A stretch of DNA of 64,000 nucleotides from JAIQGF01 sp051006995 (GTDB taxonomy: Bacteria > Acidobacteriota > Terriglobia > Terriglobales > Acidobacteriaceae), in the NCBI GenBank assembly GCA_051006995.1, contig JBPCSQ010000018.1:62001-126000 (forward strand), in the 5' to 3' direction. The position numbers were made by a program, and so were the translations under genes. Under the pieces are notes generated by a model that worked only from the letters and a program-made list of their open reading frames with translations, did not search any database and was not told the DNA's origin. Shown in pieces: positions 18,667-27,254 of this stretch. The first letter of the stretch is position 1. Every line of letters starts with the position of its first letter.

Positions 18667-19656
18667 CTACGGCGTCGGGATCACCGCTGTCACCTGCGCC
18701 GAATACCCGCTTTCATAACCTGTGCTGCTAATCGAGGTCACGACGTAGTAATACGTTTGCCCCGAACTCACCGTCGCATCGGAGAAGCTTAGGCTGCCAT
18801 CCACGCTGGAATTCACTTTCGTGTATGGCCCACCATTCTGTGTGGACCGGTACACGTTGTAGCCAAGCACCGTAGAAGCGCTCGCATTCCAGCTCACCGT
18901 TGCCGTGTGGCCCAGCGGCGCCACGCCCGACCCGCTCAATGCGACCGTGCCCAGGACTTTGCCACTGCTGTCCAGCAGCTTCACGCTGCCCGTCACCGAC
19001 CCGGTGCTCGACGGGGCAAAGCTTACGTAAAACTTAATATTCTGTCCCGGCGCAATGGTTGCCGGTAGGGTCAGACCGGTCACTCTGAATCCCGCTCCGC
19101 TCATCGTAGCCGCGGCAAGGGCGACGTTCGCGTTGCCGCTGTTGCCTAAGATCACGGTTTGCGTCGATGAGCTGCCGGTCATCACGTTTCCGAACGTCAG
19201 GCTGCTCGGCGTCTCGGTGAGTATGCCGAGCGGTACGGTTGCACTCCCGCTTAGCAGGATGCTCGTAATACTCATCCCATTCGTCCTGAGCAGCGACAGC
19301 GTGGCCGAGTACGTGCCCGCGCTCGCTGGCGCAAAGCTCACGGTGAAAGTGCTGCTCTGTCCCGGCGACAACGTCTGTGGTAAGGCCAGCCCAGTGATTG
19401 CGAATCCCGCCGCGGTCAGGCTGTCGCTTGCGATATTGAGGTTCCCCGTACCGGTGTTGGTCAGCACCACCGCTTGCACGCTCGTCTTCCCCACCGATAC
19501 GGAACCGAAGTTGATCGCGCTGGGCGTGGCGGTCAGCGAATAGCTGACGCAATAGGATGGAACGGCAGCAACGGCTGCCAAGATCGCGATGACGCCCCAA
19601 CGGATGGCCGGCGGAAAATGTGGCCTGCAGAAAGACGCAAGGATCCCAAGACGCAA
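18667..19656 (-). CDS. Exported protein with two ASH/choice-of-anchor-D domains and one Fn3 domain
   Basis: The 329-residue protein carries an N-terminal hydrophobic segment (WGVIAILAAVAAVPSY). Two similar Ig-like domains follow, each beginning with a P.S.L.FG...G strand (PSAINFGSVSVG and PSSLTFGNVMTG) and containing LSPGQSSTFTVSFAP / IAPGQNIKFYVSFAP. The last 90 residues are a fibronectin type III domain (VSWNAS, GYNVYRS, YYYVVTSIS). A structural or adhesive surface role is inferred. Confidence 0.75.
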   Translation of the reverse strand: MRLGILASFCRPHFPPAIRWGVIAILAAVAAVPSYCVSYSLTATPSAINFGSVSVGKTSVQAVVLTNTGTGNLNIASDSLTAAGFAITGLALPQTLSPGQSSTFTVSFAPASAGTYSATLSLLRTNGMSITSILLSGSATVPLGILTETPSSLTFGNVMTGSSSTQTVILGNSGNANVALAAATMSGAGFRVTGLTLPATIAPGQNIKFYVSFAPSSTGSVTGSVKLLDSSGKVLGTVALSGSGVAPLGHTATVSWNASASTVLGYNVYRSTQNGGPYTKVNSSVDGSLSFSDATVSSGQTYYYVVTSISSTGYESGYSAQVTAVIPTP

Positions 19657-19852
19657 TGAATTCTCCCGCAGGAAAATGGATTTGCGTCACGGTATGCGTG
19701 CTGGTGGGAGGGAACAACTGACCATGCAGCGTGTTTTGGTACAGGCCGCGTTACCTGTACTTGCACGGTGACCAGCGTCACTGCTCTTCTTAACCGCGTC
19801 GGGTGTTTCCGGCCACAAAACAACAACCGATAGTGGTACTACTTGCATCCTA

Positions 19853-19866
19853 GTTAGGTGCCTAAC
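19853..19866. promoter_or_regulatory. Palindrome over the start codon of the LuxR-type regulator
   Basis: GTTAGG-TG-CCTAAC is a perfect 6-bp inverted repeat whose centre contains the GTG start (19858). A second near-palindrome AGTGGTACTACT lies at about 19832-19843. Either could be an autoregulatory site; this is inference. Confidence 0.35.
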
Positions 19867-20541
19867 CTGCGATCAAAGCGGCGAATTAGCGTCTGCCTGA
19901 TCGCCCCGCATCCGCTCGCTCTCCGCGAAATGCAGCTCTCTCTACAGAAGGACACCTCCATTCTCTTGTCACGCGCCGTGCAGCTCGGCCCACATTCTGA
20001 TACCGCCTTGGACCTGCCTCGCGCCGATGTTTACGTCGTCGATATGGAAGGCAGCCAGCGCTTCAATGAACTTTTGCTGGCCGGCCTCGTCCGCCGGCGC
20101 CCGACGTCCCAGTTCGTCGCCGTCGCGGAATCGTTCGACCATACCAACTCTTTCCCCATCCTCCGCCTGGGAGTCAAAGGCCTGGTTCCGCATGCCCTAT
20201 TGCGATCGCTGCTGCGGCGCGCCGTCCATGCAGTGGCCGGAGGTGGCTACTGGGTGCCTCGCGTGCTGCTTTCCAACTTTGTCGACTCCATCCTCCAGAC
20301 CTCACGCCACCGCGCCATCACCGGCTCCCGCTCCGAACTGAGCAAGCGCGAAGCCGAGGTCAAGGACGCCTTGCTGGAGAACCTCGCCAACAAGGAGATT
20401 GCAGACCGCCTGAATATTTCCGAACGGACCGTGAAGTTTCACGTCTCAAATGTTCTGAAGAAATATGGCGTGCGCCGCCGCGCCGACCTCATCCTGCTCG
20501 GCGTCCAATCTGGGGCTAACGCCAGCATTCTCGTGCATTAA
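19858..20541 (+). CDS. LuxR/NarL-type transcriptional regulator with degenerate receiver
   Basis: The 227-residue protein ends in a LuxR HTH: LSKREAEVKDALLENLANKEIADRLNISERTVKFHVSNVLKKYGV. The N-terminal 120 residues have a receiver-like pattern. A possible phospho-acceptor Asp is present in YVVDMEG, but the usual acidic pair after the first strand is replaced (CLIAPHPLAL). Phosphorylation may therefore not control it. GTG start inside a palindrome. No cognate kinase is adjacent. Confidence 0.8.
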   Translation: MPNLRSKRRISVCLIAPHPLALREMQLSLQKDTSILLSRAVQLGPHSDTALDLPRADVYVVDMEGSQRFNELLLAGLVRRRPTSQFVAVAESFDHTNSFPILRLGVKGLVPHALLRSLLRRAVHAVAGGGYWVPRVLLSNFVDSILQTSRHRAITGSRSELSKREAEVKDALLENLANKEIADRLNISERTVKFHVSNVLKKYGVRRRADLILLGVQSGANASILVH

Positions 20542-20624
20542 CGATTTCTACGGAGGCGCGTTCGCCGGCCGCTTCCCTTGCCCCTGCGCCTTTGCGGCCT
20601 CTGCGTTGATCTGTTTCTGAAAAA

Positions 20625-21707
20625 TTAGAACAACCTGAGCTGCTCTTCCAGCAGCGGCGCGTCAGGCAGAAATTCAGTTTGTGCCGCTGTCTTCGCCCGC
20701 GGAGCGCCGCAATTGCCTTGTGCCGCCGCTTCCCTCTCCTGCCGGTCACGCTCTCGCTGTGTTCCGATGCCGTGCTTCTGCCGCAGCCGCGCCATCAGCT
20801 GCGAAATCCGCTTCCGGTATGCGGTCGAAAGGAAGGCTTTATTCTCATATCGCTGCCGGTAGCCTTCCACCAGTTGCGGAAATTCCTTCTGCAGCCAGGG
20901 CAGAAAAATCGCCGCCGAACACGGTTTCAGGAACAGCGGGTTAGCGAAAATGTATTTCCCTCCAGCTTCCTTGGTCGCCTTGACGAGCCCATCCAGGTCG
21001 CGCGCGGCGTCGGTGATGCCTGGCACCACCGGGGCGCAAATCACGCCCGCCGGCACGCCCTGCTGGTTCAGCTTCTGCACCGCTTGCAGACGCAGCTCAG
21101 GACGCGGCGCCCTCGGCTCCAGGATGCGCGCCAAATCCGCATTCAGTGTGGTGATGGTCAAGTTGACGAACAGCTCGTTGTGCCGCCCGATCTCGCGCAG
21201 CAGTTCAACATCGCGCAGCACTAGGTCCGACTTGGTAACAATTCCGATATCCAGTCCGCTCTGTTTTGCGAACACCTCCAAGATTGTGCGCGTCACCCCA
21301 AAGCGCCGCTCCGCCGGTTGGTAAGGATCGGTAGCGGTGCCGATGGCGATCTCCTCTCCGCGTTTCACCTTCCGCAGGTCGCGCCGCAGCAGCTCGGCGG
21401 CGTGCTGCTTGACGTAAATCTTGTGCTCGAACTCCTGCGGATCGCGCAGCTCCATGAATTCATGCGTGTACCGCGCGTAGCAGTACTTGCAGGCGAACTC
21501 ACAGCCGCGATACGGATTGATCGTCCAGGTGAACGGCATGCGCGCTGCCGTACAGCGATTCAGCAGTGAGCGCGACGCCAAAGTGAAGAACTCCACCGCG
21601 TGGCGTTCGGAGATGGCTCTGCCCTGGGCGGCCAGCTTGGCGATGCCTACCAGCGCTGGCGAAGAGGGCCGCAGTTCACTTTCATCGAGCAGGGGGAGTG
21701 AAGCCAT
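20625..21707 (-). CDS. Radical SAM protein (PA0069 / spore photoproduct lyase-like family)
   Basis: The protein has the cluster motif C-x3-C-x2-C in NPYRGCEFACKYCYAR. Also visible are the GTATDPYQPAERRFGVTR and TKSDLVLRDVELL segments typical of the PA0069/Rv2578c group related to SPL. The substrate is unknown. I take the ATG at 21707 (MASLPLLDE) because the preceding 31 codons up to 21800 look non-conserved; no Shine-Dalgarno decides. The tail is Gln/Arg-rich and ends LLEEQLRLF. Confidence 0.8.
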   Translation of the reverse strand: MASLPLLDESELRPSSPALVGIAKLAAQGRAISERHAVEFFTLASRSLLNRCTAARMPFTWTINPYRGCEFACKYCYARYTHEFMELRDPQEFEHKIYVKQHAAELLRRDLRKVKRGEEIAIGTATDPYQPAERRFGVTRTILEVFAKQSGLDIGIVTKSDLVLRDVELLREIGRHNELFVNLTITTLNADLARILEPRAPRPELRLQAVQKLNQQGVPAGVICAPVVPGITDAARDLDGLVKATKEAGGKYIFANPLFLKPCSAAIFLPWLQKEFPQLVEGYRQRYENKAFLSTAYRKRISQLMARLRQKHGIGTQRERDRQEREAAAQGNCGAPRAKTAAQTEFLPDAPLLEEQLRLF

Positions 21708-21798
21708 AGGGGAGCAGAGATTCGCCTTTTCTTCGCTCCATAAATTATCCCGGATGATGCTTGCGATGTCAAACCTAGCTGCCTTCGGCGCAACTCTC

Positions 21799-21839
21799 AA
21801 TCGGAGTCATCCCGAGCGCAGCGAGGGAGCTGTTGTAAA
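21799..21839 (+). repeat. Copy of the GTCATCCCGAGCG intergenic repeat
   Basis: AATCGGAGTCATCCCGAGCG followed by CAGCGAGGGA...TGTTGTAAA recurs near-identically at 29768 and 32107, and in shorter form at 25733. It fills part of the 287-nt gap before the STAS gene. Confidence 0.8.
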
Positions 21840-21994
21840 CACCTACAGGCTTTCTGATCACTGGGTGCCCCAGTCAACCCACTTTTGGCCTGAGCGACGG
21901 CGCCCTTCTTCTTCCCCTCCCAAAAAATTGACTCTCAGAGACGTCCAACTCGAATCTACTCATGAGGGCGCTTTCCTGGATTGGAGGTCCTGTT

Positions 21995-22372
21995 ATGGCA
22001 ACCCAGCCTTTTGCGAGCCGTGGATTGCAATTGGAAGTAGAGGAAAAGGCGAACGAAACCATAATCCACTGCGCGGGCAAGATTACCGCCGAGAACTCGG
22101 AAGCGTTCCAGAAAGAAATTCGTGATTGGATTCCTCAGTCGCGCGGCCACGGCGACGCGATCGCGTGCCGCGTCGTAATCGACTTGAGCAATGTCACCCA
22201 CGTCGACAGCACGGGGTTGGGCGCACTGCTAGGTGCGTGGACGGCGGCGCAAAGAAAAGGCTGCGACCTTGAAATTGCGAATCTGAATCCGCGAGTCGAG
22301 AAGCTGGTCGAGATGACCAAGCTCGATACCGTCTTCAACAAGATGAAGGATTTCTTCGGAAGCAGGACTTAA
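21995..22372 (+). CDS. STAS-domain anti-sigma factor antagonist
   Basis: The 125-residue single-domain protein has the STAS core VVIDLSNVTHVDSTGLGALLGAW, with the Ser of the DSTG motif as the presumed phosphorylation site. Such proteins release a sigma factor by binding a kinase anti-sigma; no such kinase is adjacent. The ATG at 21995 is chosen for the GGAGG 7 nt upstream. Confidence 0.85.
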   Translation: MATQPFASRGLQLEVEEKANETIIHCAGKITAENSEAFQKEIRDWIPQSRGHGDAIACRVVIDLSNVTHVDSTGLGALLGAWTAAQRKGCDLEIANLNPRVEKLVEMTKLDTVFNKMKDFFGSRT

Positions 22373-22446
22373 GCACTGATTTTCAGGTCCGCGAGCGATC
22401 GCGCCAGCCGGATGACATTGGCTTCCAGCGGTAGATCACTGAATGG

Positions 22447-23271
22447 TTAGAACCGCGTTATTTTGATCGCTCCGTTTTCCGACCTCAGCTCCAGGGTCGG
22501 CCCGCCGCCATTCATTTTGCCGTGCAGAGCTTGCGGGCTGCGCTCCGCATCGGAACTGGCCACAGCAAAGTCACTGGTAATACTTCCGTCCTCGCCCGTA
22601 TCCGCTCGCAGATCGGCTGCGAAATCAGCCGGAAGCCGCAAGCTCACGTTGCCGTCGCCGGTACGCAGCGACCATTCCGCCTTCATCCGCGACCCCTGGT
22701 GCGCCGCCGCCACGATGTTTCCGTTGCCGGTGTGGGCGTTCAACACATCAAAGCGCCCCTCCGCCCGTACATCGCCGTAGCCTGTGTCGGCCTTCAGCGT
22801 CCCCTCCACCTCGCGCGCCTCGATCGTTCCCCTGCCACTCTCCATCACATGCGCGCCCTTCACGCCGATGATCTCAACCTTGCCGCTCCTGCTGTGCAGG
22901 TCAAGGTCCGTTTCCGGCGGTACCCTCAGCTCGATCTTTACTTTGTAGGCTGCCGCGACATGCGTGCCAGACGGCACATGGACCTTGATCACCACCCGGT
23001 TTTCCTCCTCGCTCCAGTCCACGCGCACTTCTTTCGCCGAGATGTGCCACCCTCCGGTGTTGACCATCGCGTGGACCTGCGGCTCCCGGCTCGCCGTGAC
23101 GCGAATGCTGCCGTCATCCGCCGTCACCAAAATCACCGGCTTCGCGCTGAACTCTTTTTGCCACTCATCCGCGCGCGCCGCCATTGCTAGTGCAACCAAA
23201 GCCAATACCACTCCCGCCGCTGTCCTTCGTACACGCCCGGTCCTTCGCACTCGGCCCCTCCGTCGTTCCAT
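22447..23271 (-). CDS. Exported DUF4097 beta-helix repeat protein
   Basis: The 274-residue protein has an Arg-rich N-region, a hydrophobic signal (GVVLALVALAMAA) and then short repeating strands with G-D-G/S-G-K turns: SRSGKVEIIGV, SGRGTIEAREV, TGYGDVRAEG, TGNGNIVAAA, TGDGNVSLRL, SENGAIKITRF. This is the DUF4097 adhesin-like fold. The function is unknown; location outside the cytoplasmic membrane is inferred. Confidence 0.75.
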   Translation of the reverse strand: MERRRGRVRRTGRVRRTAAGVVLALVALAMAARADEWQKEFSAKPVILVTADDGSIRVTASREPQVHAMVNTGGWHISAKEVRVDWSEEENRVVIKVHVPSGTHVAAAYKVKIELRVPPETDLDLHSRSGKVEIIGVKGAHVMESGRGTIEAREVEGTLKADTGYGDVRAEGRFDVLNAHTGNGNIVAAAHQGSRMKAEWSLRTGDGNVSLRLPADFAADLRADTGEDGSITSDFAVASSDAERSPQALHGKMNGGGPTLELRSENGAIKITRF

Positions 23272-23380
23272 CTTCTCATCCCAGCGTAGTCCCGCAGGGG
23301 AACGGCCGCTGGTAGCCCAGCACGCCAGTGCTGGGTTAACTGCGCACTGAGAGGACCGAGTCGCGTAGGGACGGCGCGAC

Positions 23381-23386
23381 TATAAT
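23381..23386 (+). promoter_or_regulatory. TATAAT -10 element 12 nt before the dehydratase ATG
   Basis: A perfect TATAAT ends 12 nt upstream of the ATG at 23399, so the transcript would be leaderless or nearly so. This fits the lack of a Shine-Dalgarno. The -35 is poor (GAGTCG at 17 nt). Confidence 0.45.
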
Positions 23387-23398
23387 CGTCCGTCTCCC

Positions 23399-24358
23399 AT
23401 GGTCACTCTCTCCGATATCCAGCTCGCCCAATCCCGCTTGCGGGACGTTGCCGCGTGCACTCCTCTCCTGCGCGTTCCACAACAAAACTCCGACCGCGAG
23501 CTCTACCTCAAGCCCGAAAGCTTCCAACCCATCGGCTCGTTCAAGCTGCGCGGGGCCTACAACAAAATTGCCTGCCTCACTGACGACGAGCGCAGCCGCG
23601 GCGTCATCACTTACTCCAGCGGCAACCACGCTCAGGGCGTCGCCTATGCCGCGCGTGCCCTGGGCGTGAAATCCGTCATCGTCATGCCCAACAACGCGCC
23701 TCCAGGGAAGATTGACGCCACCCGCGCTCTCGGTGCCGAAGTCGCATTCGTCGGACCCGCCAGCTCCGAGCGCAAAGCGCGTGCGGAAGAACTCGCCGCC
23801 GCCCACGGCTATGCCATCGTCCCCCCTTACGACGACGAGAAGATCATTGCCGGCGCCGGCACCACCGGGCTGGAAATTGTTACCGATCTTCCAGACGCCG
23901 ACGTCATTCTTGTTCCCATTGGCGGCGGCGGGCTCATCAGCGGCATCGCCTCCGCCGTTAAGCTCAGCGGATGCCAAGCCAAGGTCGTCGGCGTGGAACC
24001 CGAACTCGCCGCCGACGCTCAAGCCAGTTTCCGCTCGGGCCAGATCGTGCAGTGGCCCGCTGATCAGGTCTCCCGCACGCTCGCCGACGGTCTCCGCACC
24101 CAGTCCGTTGGCGCCATCAATTTCGAGCACATCCGGCGCTACGTCGACGACATCGTCACCGTCACCGAATCTGAAATCCGCCAGGCCATCCGCCACTTGG
24201 CTCTCACTGCCAAGCTCGTGGCTGAGCCTAGCGGCGCCGTCACTTCCGCCGCCTTCCTGTTCCACGCCTCACAGTTGCCCGCGCGCAAGACCGTCGCCGT
24301 CATCAGCGGCGGCAACATCGAGCCCGCCCTGCTGGCGACGGTCCTCTCGGAACTTTGA
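23399..24358 (+). CDS. Threonine/serine dehydratase-like PLP enzyme
   Basis: The 319-residue fold-type II PLP enzyme carries the Schiff-base lysine in GSFKLRGAYN, SSGNHAQGVAYAAR, the phosphate loop PIGGGGLISG and a C-terminal SGGN. It lacks the regulatory ACT domain of biosynthetic IlvA, so it resembles catabolic threonine dehydratase or serine racemase. The product would be 2-oxobutanoate or pyruvate plus ammonia. Which substrate dominates cannot be read. Confidence 0.85.
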   Translation: MVTLSDIQLAQSRLRDVAACTPLLRVPQQNSDRELYLKPESFQPIGSFKLRGAYNKIACLTDDERSRGVITYSSGNHAQGVAYAARALGVKSVIVMPNNAPPGKIDATRALGAEVAFVGPASSERKARAEELAAAHGYAIVPPYDDEKIIAGAGTTGLEIVTDLPDADVILVPIGGGGLISGIASAVKLSGCQAKVVGVEPELAADAQASFRSGQIVQWPADQVSRTLADGLRTQSVGAINFEHIRRYVDDIVTVTESEIRQAIRHLALTAKLVAEPSGAVTSAAFLFHASQLPARKTVAVISGGNIEPALLATVLSEL

Positions 24359-24442
24359 GCAACGACAGCTACCGGGTAAAAAGCAGGCATTTATCCCTGC
24401 GGCTTGCCCCCATTTCGCTGCTACAATCGTCCTCCACCACCC

Positions 24443-24724
24443 GTGAAAGGCACGTTCTTACTGCGGCGATACCTGACGTTGGCGACACTGGCCGGCGTGT
24501 TAGCCATGGCTTGTGCGGCCATGGCACAACACCGTCCGCACGCCGCGCTTCCCGCGCACAAAGCGCCGAAACCCAGGCTGAAGAAGACGGCGCCGCTGGT
24601 GGTTCCCGCGCCGCAACCGCTGTCCACCTCACAGCCCACGACTCCTGCTCCGCCGCCATCCGTATCGTCAACCCAGTCCACCGCACCACCGCCACCGGGT
24701 ACCTCAGGAGCGCCTCCGAAATGA
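24443..24724 (+). CDS. Small exported proline-rich protein
   Basis: The protein of about 93 residues has a GTG start, a signal peptide (RRYLTLATLAGVLAMACAAMAQ) and a low-complexity tail rich in Pro, Ala, Thr and Ser ending PPPPGTSGAPPK. No family was recognised. Its TGA overlaps the ATG of the next gene (ATGA at 24721-24724), which supports its being translated. A TACAAT lies 15 nt upstream of the start. Confidence 0.55.
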   Translation: MKGTFLLRRYLTLATLAGVLAMACAAMAQHRPHAALPAHKAPKPRLKKTAPLVVPAPQPLSTSQPTTPAPPPSVSSTQSTAPPPPGTSGAPPK

Positions 24725-25719
24725 TGGTTGCCAATGGCCAACGGCCAATGGCCAACGACCCCGCTTCTCTATTGCAGGAATGCGGAAAACTGCTCGCCGT
24801 CATTCTGCTGATGACCCTGTCCGCCCTCGCCGCCCCTGCCGAGCGCGGCGTCATGGTCCGCGCCGCCCAGATCTACCTCGCGCCCGACGCCACCTCGGCC
24901 AAGCTCGCCACCATCGATCGCGGCCGCGAAGTCGCGGTCATGGAAAAGTCCCGCGAATGGGTCCGCGTGCTCGCCACTGTTTCCGAGCCCACCGAGAGCA
25001 GCGAAGGCCGCGACATCAGTGGCTGGATGCTCGACAAAGGCATCATTCGCGCCTCCACTCCCAACGGTGACAAAGTTTTGTTCGGCGAAGCCGTCAATGC
25101 TGAAGCCGAGGCCAGCCGTCGCGGCGGCCGCAAAGGCGCCGACAAGGACGCCCTCCGCCTCTATTACCGCTGCTCCGAATATTTCCCGCAAACTCCGCTC
25201 GCCGGCGAAGCTCTCTACCGCGCTGCCGACATCCGCTGGCAACTGGATCGTGCCGACGTGTTCGGCCGCCCCTCCGGCAAGACCGCCAACGTGCGCGATC
25301 GTATCTACGGCATCAATGAAGAATGGATGAAGCAGGTCATCAAGAAATTCCCCCACACCAAGTGGGCCGACCTCGCCGCCTTCCACCTCATTGATAACAA
25401 GCTCTGCGGCGAGTGGCAGGGACAATCCCATTGTCCTGAAAAAGAGGCGGACGTTTATGAGAATTACGTCAAGGAGCACCCGCAGTCGCCCGCCGCTCCC
25501 GAAGCGCTCTACGACGCCGCCTACCGCCGCGCCGCGCTCATCGAGATCTTCAAAGGTGAGGGCAAGCTCAACCGCACCGCCGGCGAGCGCGACAAGGCCA
25601 TCAACTTGGCGCAGCGGCTGGTTTCCACGTACCCTCAGTCCGACTACGCGGCTCGCGGCCAGACATTGCTTTACATGCTCGAGCAGGGGATCCCGGCTTA
25701 CGGCAGCGCCGTGGAATAA
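24721..25719 (+). CDS. Exported protein with SH3-like domain and TPR-like tail
   Basis: The 332-residue protein has a hydrophobic segment (LLAVILLMTLSALAAPA), then a bacterial SH3-like domain (VRAAQIYLAPDATSAKLATIDRGREVAVMEKSREWVRV, ending SGWMLDKGI). A tail with helical-repeat features follows (YFPQTPLAGEALYRAADI, EHPQSPAAPEALYDAAYRR, TYPQSDYAARGQTLLY). These spaced FP/YPQ-S-A repeats resemble the BamD/YbgF group. The first 12 residues are encoded by a GGCCAATGGCCAACG micro-repeat (24730-24760). A cell-envelope role is inferred. Confidence 0.7.
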   Translation: MMVANGQRPMANDPASLLQECGKLLAVILLMTLSALAAPAERGVMVRAAQIYLAPDATSAKLATIDRGREVAVMEKSREWVRVLATVSEPTESSEGRDISGWMLDKGIIRASTPNGDKVLFGEAVNAEAEASRRGGRKGADKDALRLYYRCSEYFPQTPLAGEALYRAADIRWQLDRADVFGRPSGKTANVRDRIYGINEEWMKQVIKKFPHTKWADLAAFHLIDNKLCGEWQGQSHCPEKEADVYENYVKEHPQSPAAPEALYDAAYRRAALIEIFKGEGKLNRTAGERDKAINLAQRLVSTYPQSDYAARGQTLLYMLEQGIPAYGSAVE

Positions 25720-25782
25720 CACCAAATTTGTGGTGTCATTCCGAGCGCGGCGAGCAATCTGTTGTAAATCTTTGGAGATGAT

Positions 25783-26670
25783 TTGAACGACTACCTGCTC
25801 TCAACCCTCCTCGGCATCATCGAAGGCCTGACCGAGTTCCTCCCTGTCAGCTCCACCGCCCATCTCCGCATTGCCGAATCTCTGCTCGGCGTGGACCTCG
25901 GCAACGGCTATTGGAAGATGTTCTCCATCGTCATCCAATTGGGCGCCATTCTTTGCCTGCCGATCTACTTCCGCCGCCGCATCGCGGAATTTTTCTCGAC
26001 CTTTCCCAACGGTCCCGATGGCCGTCACTCTGTACTCGACCATCCCGTCACCCTCACCGGCGTCGCCTTCGTGGTCACCGCCGGCCCGGCCTGGCTGATG
26101 ACCAAGATCATCGGCAAGCACCTGGAGAGCATCTTCATCATGGCCGCCTCGCTGATTGTCGGCGGCATCGCCATGTGGGTGGTAGACGCCATTTACGCCC
26201 GGCGGCGCGAAGTCTTCACCGCCATCGGCCATCGCACCGAAGCCATGGAAGAAATGTCTCTTCCGCAGGCCATCTGGATCGGTGCCTGCCAGATTCTCTC
26301 CGCCGTCTTCCCCGGCACATCGCGCTCCATGAGCACCATTGCCGCCGGCCAGATCGCCGGCATGTCGCGCTCCGCCGCGCTGGAATTTTCTTTCTTCGTC
26401 TCCATCCCCACCATGGTTGCCGCCACCTGCTACGACCTCTTCAAGTCGCTGCGGCATAACGCCGGCGGCACGGCTATCGGCGTCGCGCCCTCCAACGCAC
26501 ACGAGTGGGGCCTGCTCATCGTCGGATTCGTCGTCTCTTTTGTGGTCGCTTACGTGGTAGTGGCCTGGTTCATGCGATGGGTGCGCCAGCGCGGCTTTGT
26601 TCCGTTCGCCGTTTACCGCATCCTGGTCGGCGCCGCCGTCCTGGCCTGGGCGATGAAGACGATAGGCTAA
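25783..26670 (+). CDS. uppP: Undecaprenyl-diphosphatase UppP (BacA)
   Basis: The 295-residue polytopic membrane enzyme recycles undecaprenyl diphosphate for peptidoglycan synthesis. Both family motifs are intact: EGLTEFLPVSSTAHL near the N-terminus and PGTSRSMSTI (about residue 182). It starts with TTG at 25783, with GGAG 5 nt upstream; no ATG is available before the first motif. A copy of the ATTCCGAGCG repeat lies directly upstream (25733-25769). Confidence 0.93.
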   Translation: MNDYLLSTLLGIIEGLTEFLPVSSTAHLRIAESLLGVDLGNGYWKMFSIVIQLGAILCLPIYFRRRIAEFFSTFPNGPDGRHSVLDHPVTLTGVAFVVTAGPAWLMTKIIGKHLESIFIMAASLIVGGIAMWVVDAIYARRREVFTAIGHRTEAMEEMSLPQAIWIGACQILSAVFPGTSRSMSTIAAGQIAGMSRSAALEFSFFVSIPTMVAATCYDLFKSLRHNAGGTAIGVAPSNAHEWGLLIVGFVVSFVVAYVVVAWFMRWVRQRGFVPFAVYRILVGAAVLAWAMKTIG

Positions 26671-26701
26671 TCAAATTAAAACAACTGGGGAATTAACGTT
26701 T

Positions 26702-26742
26702 GTCATCCTGAGCGAGGGCGAATGCCCGAGTCGAAGGACCCC
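26702..26742 (+). repeat. Copy of the TCATCCTGAGCG intergenic repeat
   Basis: TCATCCTGAGCGAGGGCGAA followed by TGCCCGAGTCGAAGGACCCC occurs again at 29832 and 31320 and in reverse, modified form at about 48490 and 57831. Confidence 0.8.
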
Positions 26743-26819
26743 TACTCCCTTGACATGCAGTCAGCAGTCCACAGGCATTCCCACCCAGCACCACTAGTGA
26801 CTGCGCAACTCGGAACTCC

Positions 26820-27017
26820 TCACGCCTCTTCCGCCCGCTTGAACTCTGTAATCAGGGCCGTTTCCACCTCTTCCGACTGCCGCTCGCCGCGCGCCACCCG
26901 GCTCACATACGACCGGTCTACTCCCAGCTTCCGCGCCACCCGGCTGTACAGCCCGCAAACTGACTGAATATACCGATTAATCCACGCTACTTTCGATTTC
27001 GATTTTTTACCCTTCAT
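26820..27017 (-). CDS. Small helix-turn-helix protein
   Basis: The 65-residue basic protein (MKGKKSKSKVAWINRYIQ) has an XRE-like HTH in LYSRVARKLGVDRSYVSRVARGERQSEEVE. The start at 27017 has GGTGGAG immediately upstream. It stands alone between repeats. Regulatory target unknown. Confidence 0.65.
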   Translation of the reverse strand: MKGKKSKSKVAWINRYIQSVCGLYSRVARKLGVDRSYVSRVARGERQSEEVETALITEFKRAEEA

Positions 27018-27130
27018 TCTCCACCGGAAACAAAAATCATCATTCACTCCTCTGCTAAGATGCCCGCCGCGGCCTGAACGTGGCGCTCTGGACTGCACCA
27101 TTTGTTCGACAAACCATGCCGTTTCTAGAT

Positions 27131-27160
27131 CTTACTTCTGACTTCTTCCTTCTGACTTAA
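27131..27160. repeat. Micro-repeat tract (CTTCTGACTT words)
   Basis: Copies of CTTACTTCTGACTT and CCTTCTGACTT lie in the gap before ftsK (27018-27254). Nothing else was recognised in that gap. Confidence 0.6.
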
Positions 27161-27254
27161 AGGGTTCCCCCGCTCCACATTTCCATTGTCCCGCTGCCCA
27201 TTTTCCGGGCATAATCACTGTGCTCTGGCGTGGTTGCGGCTCGCGCTACGCCGA

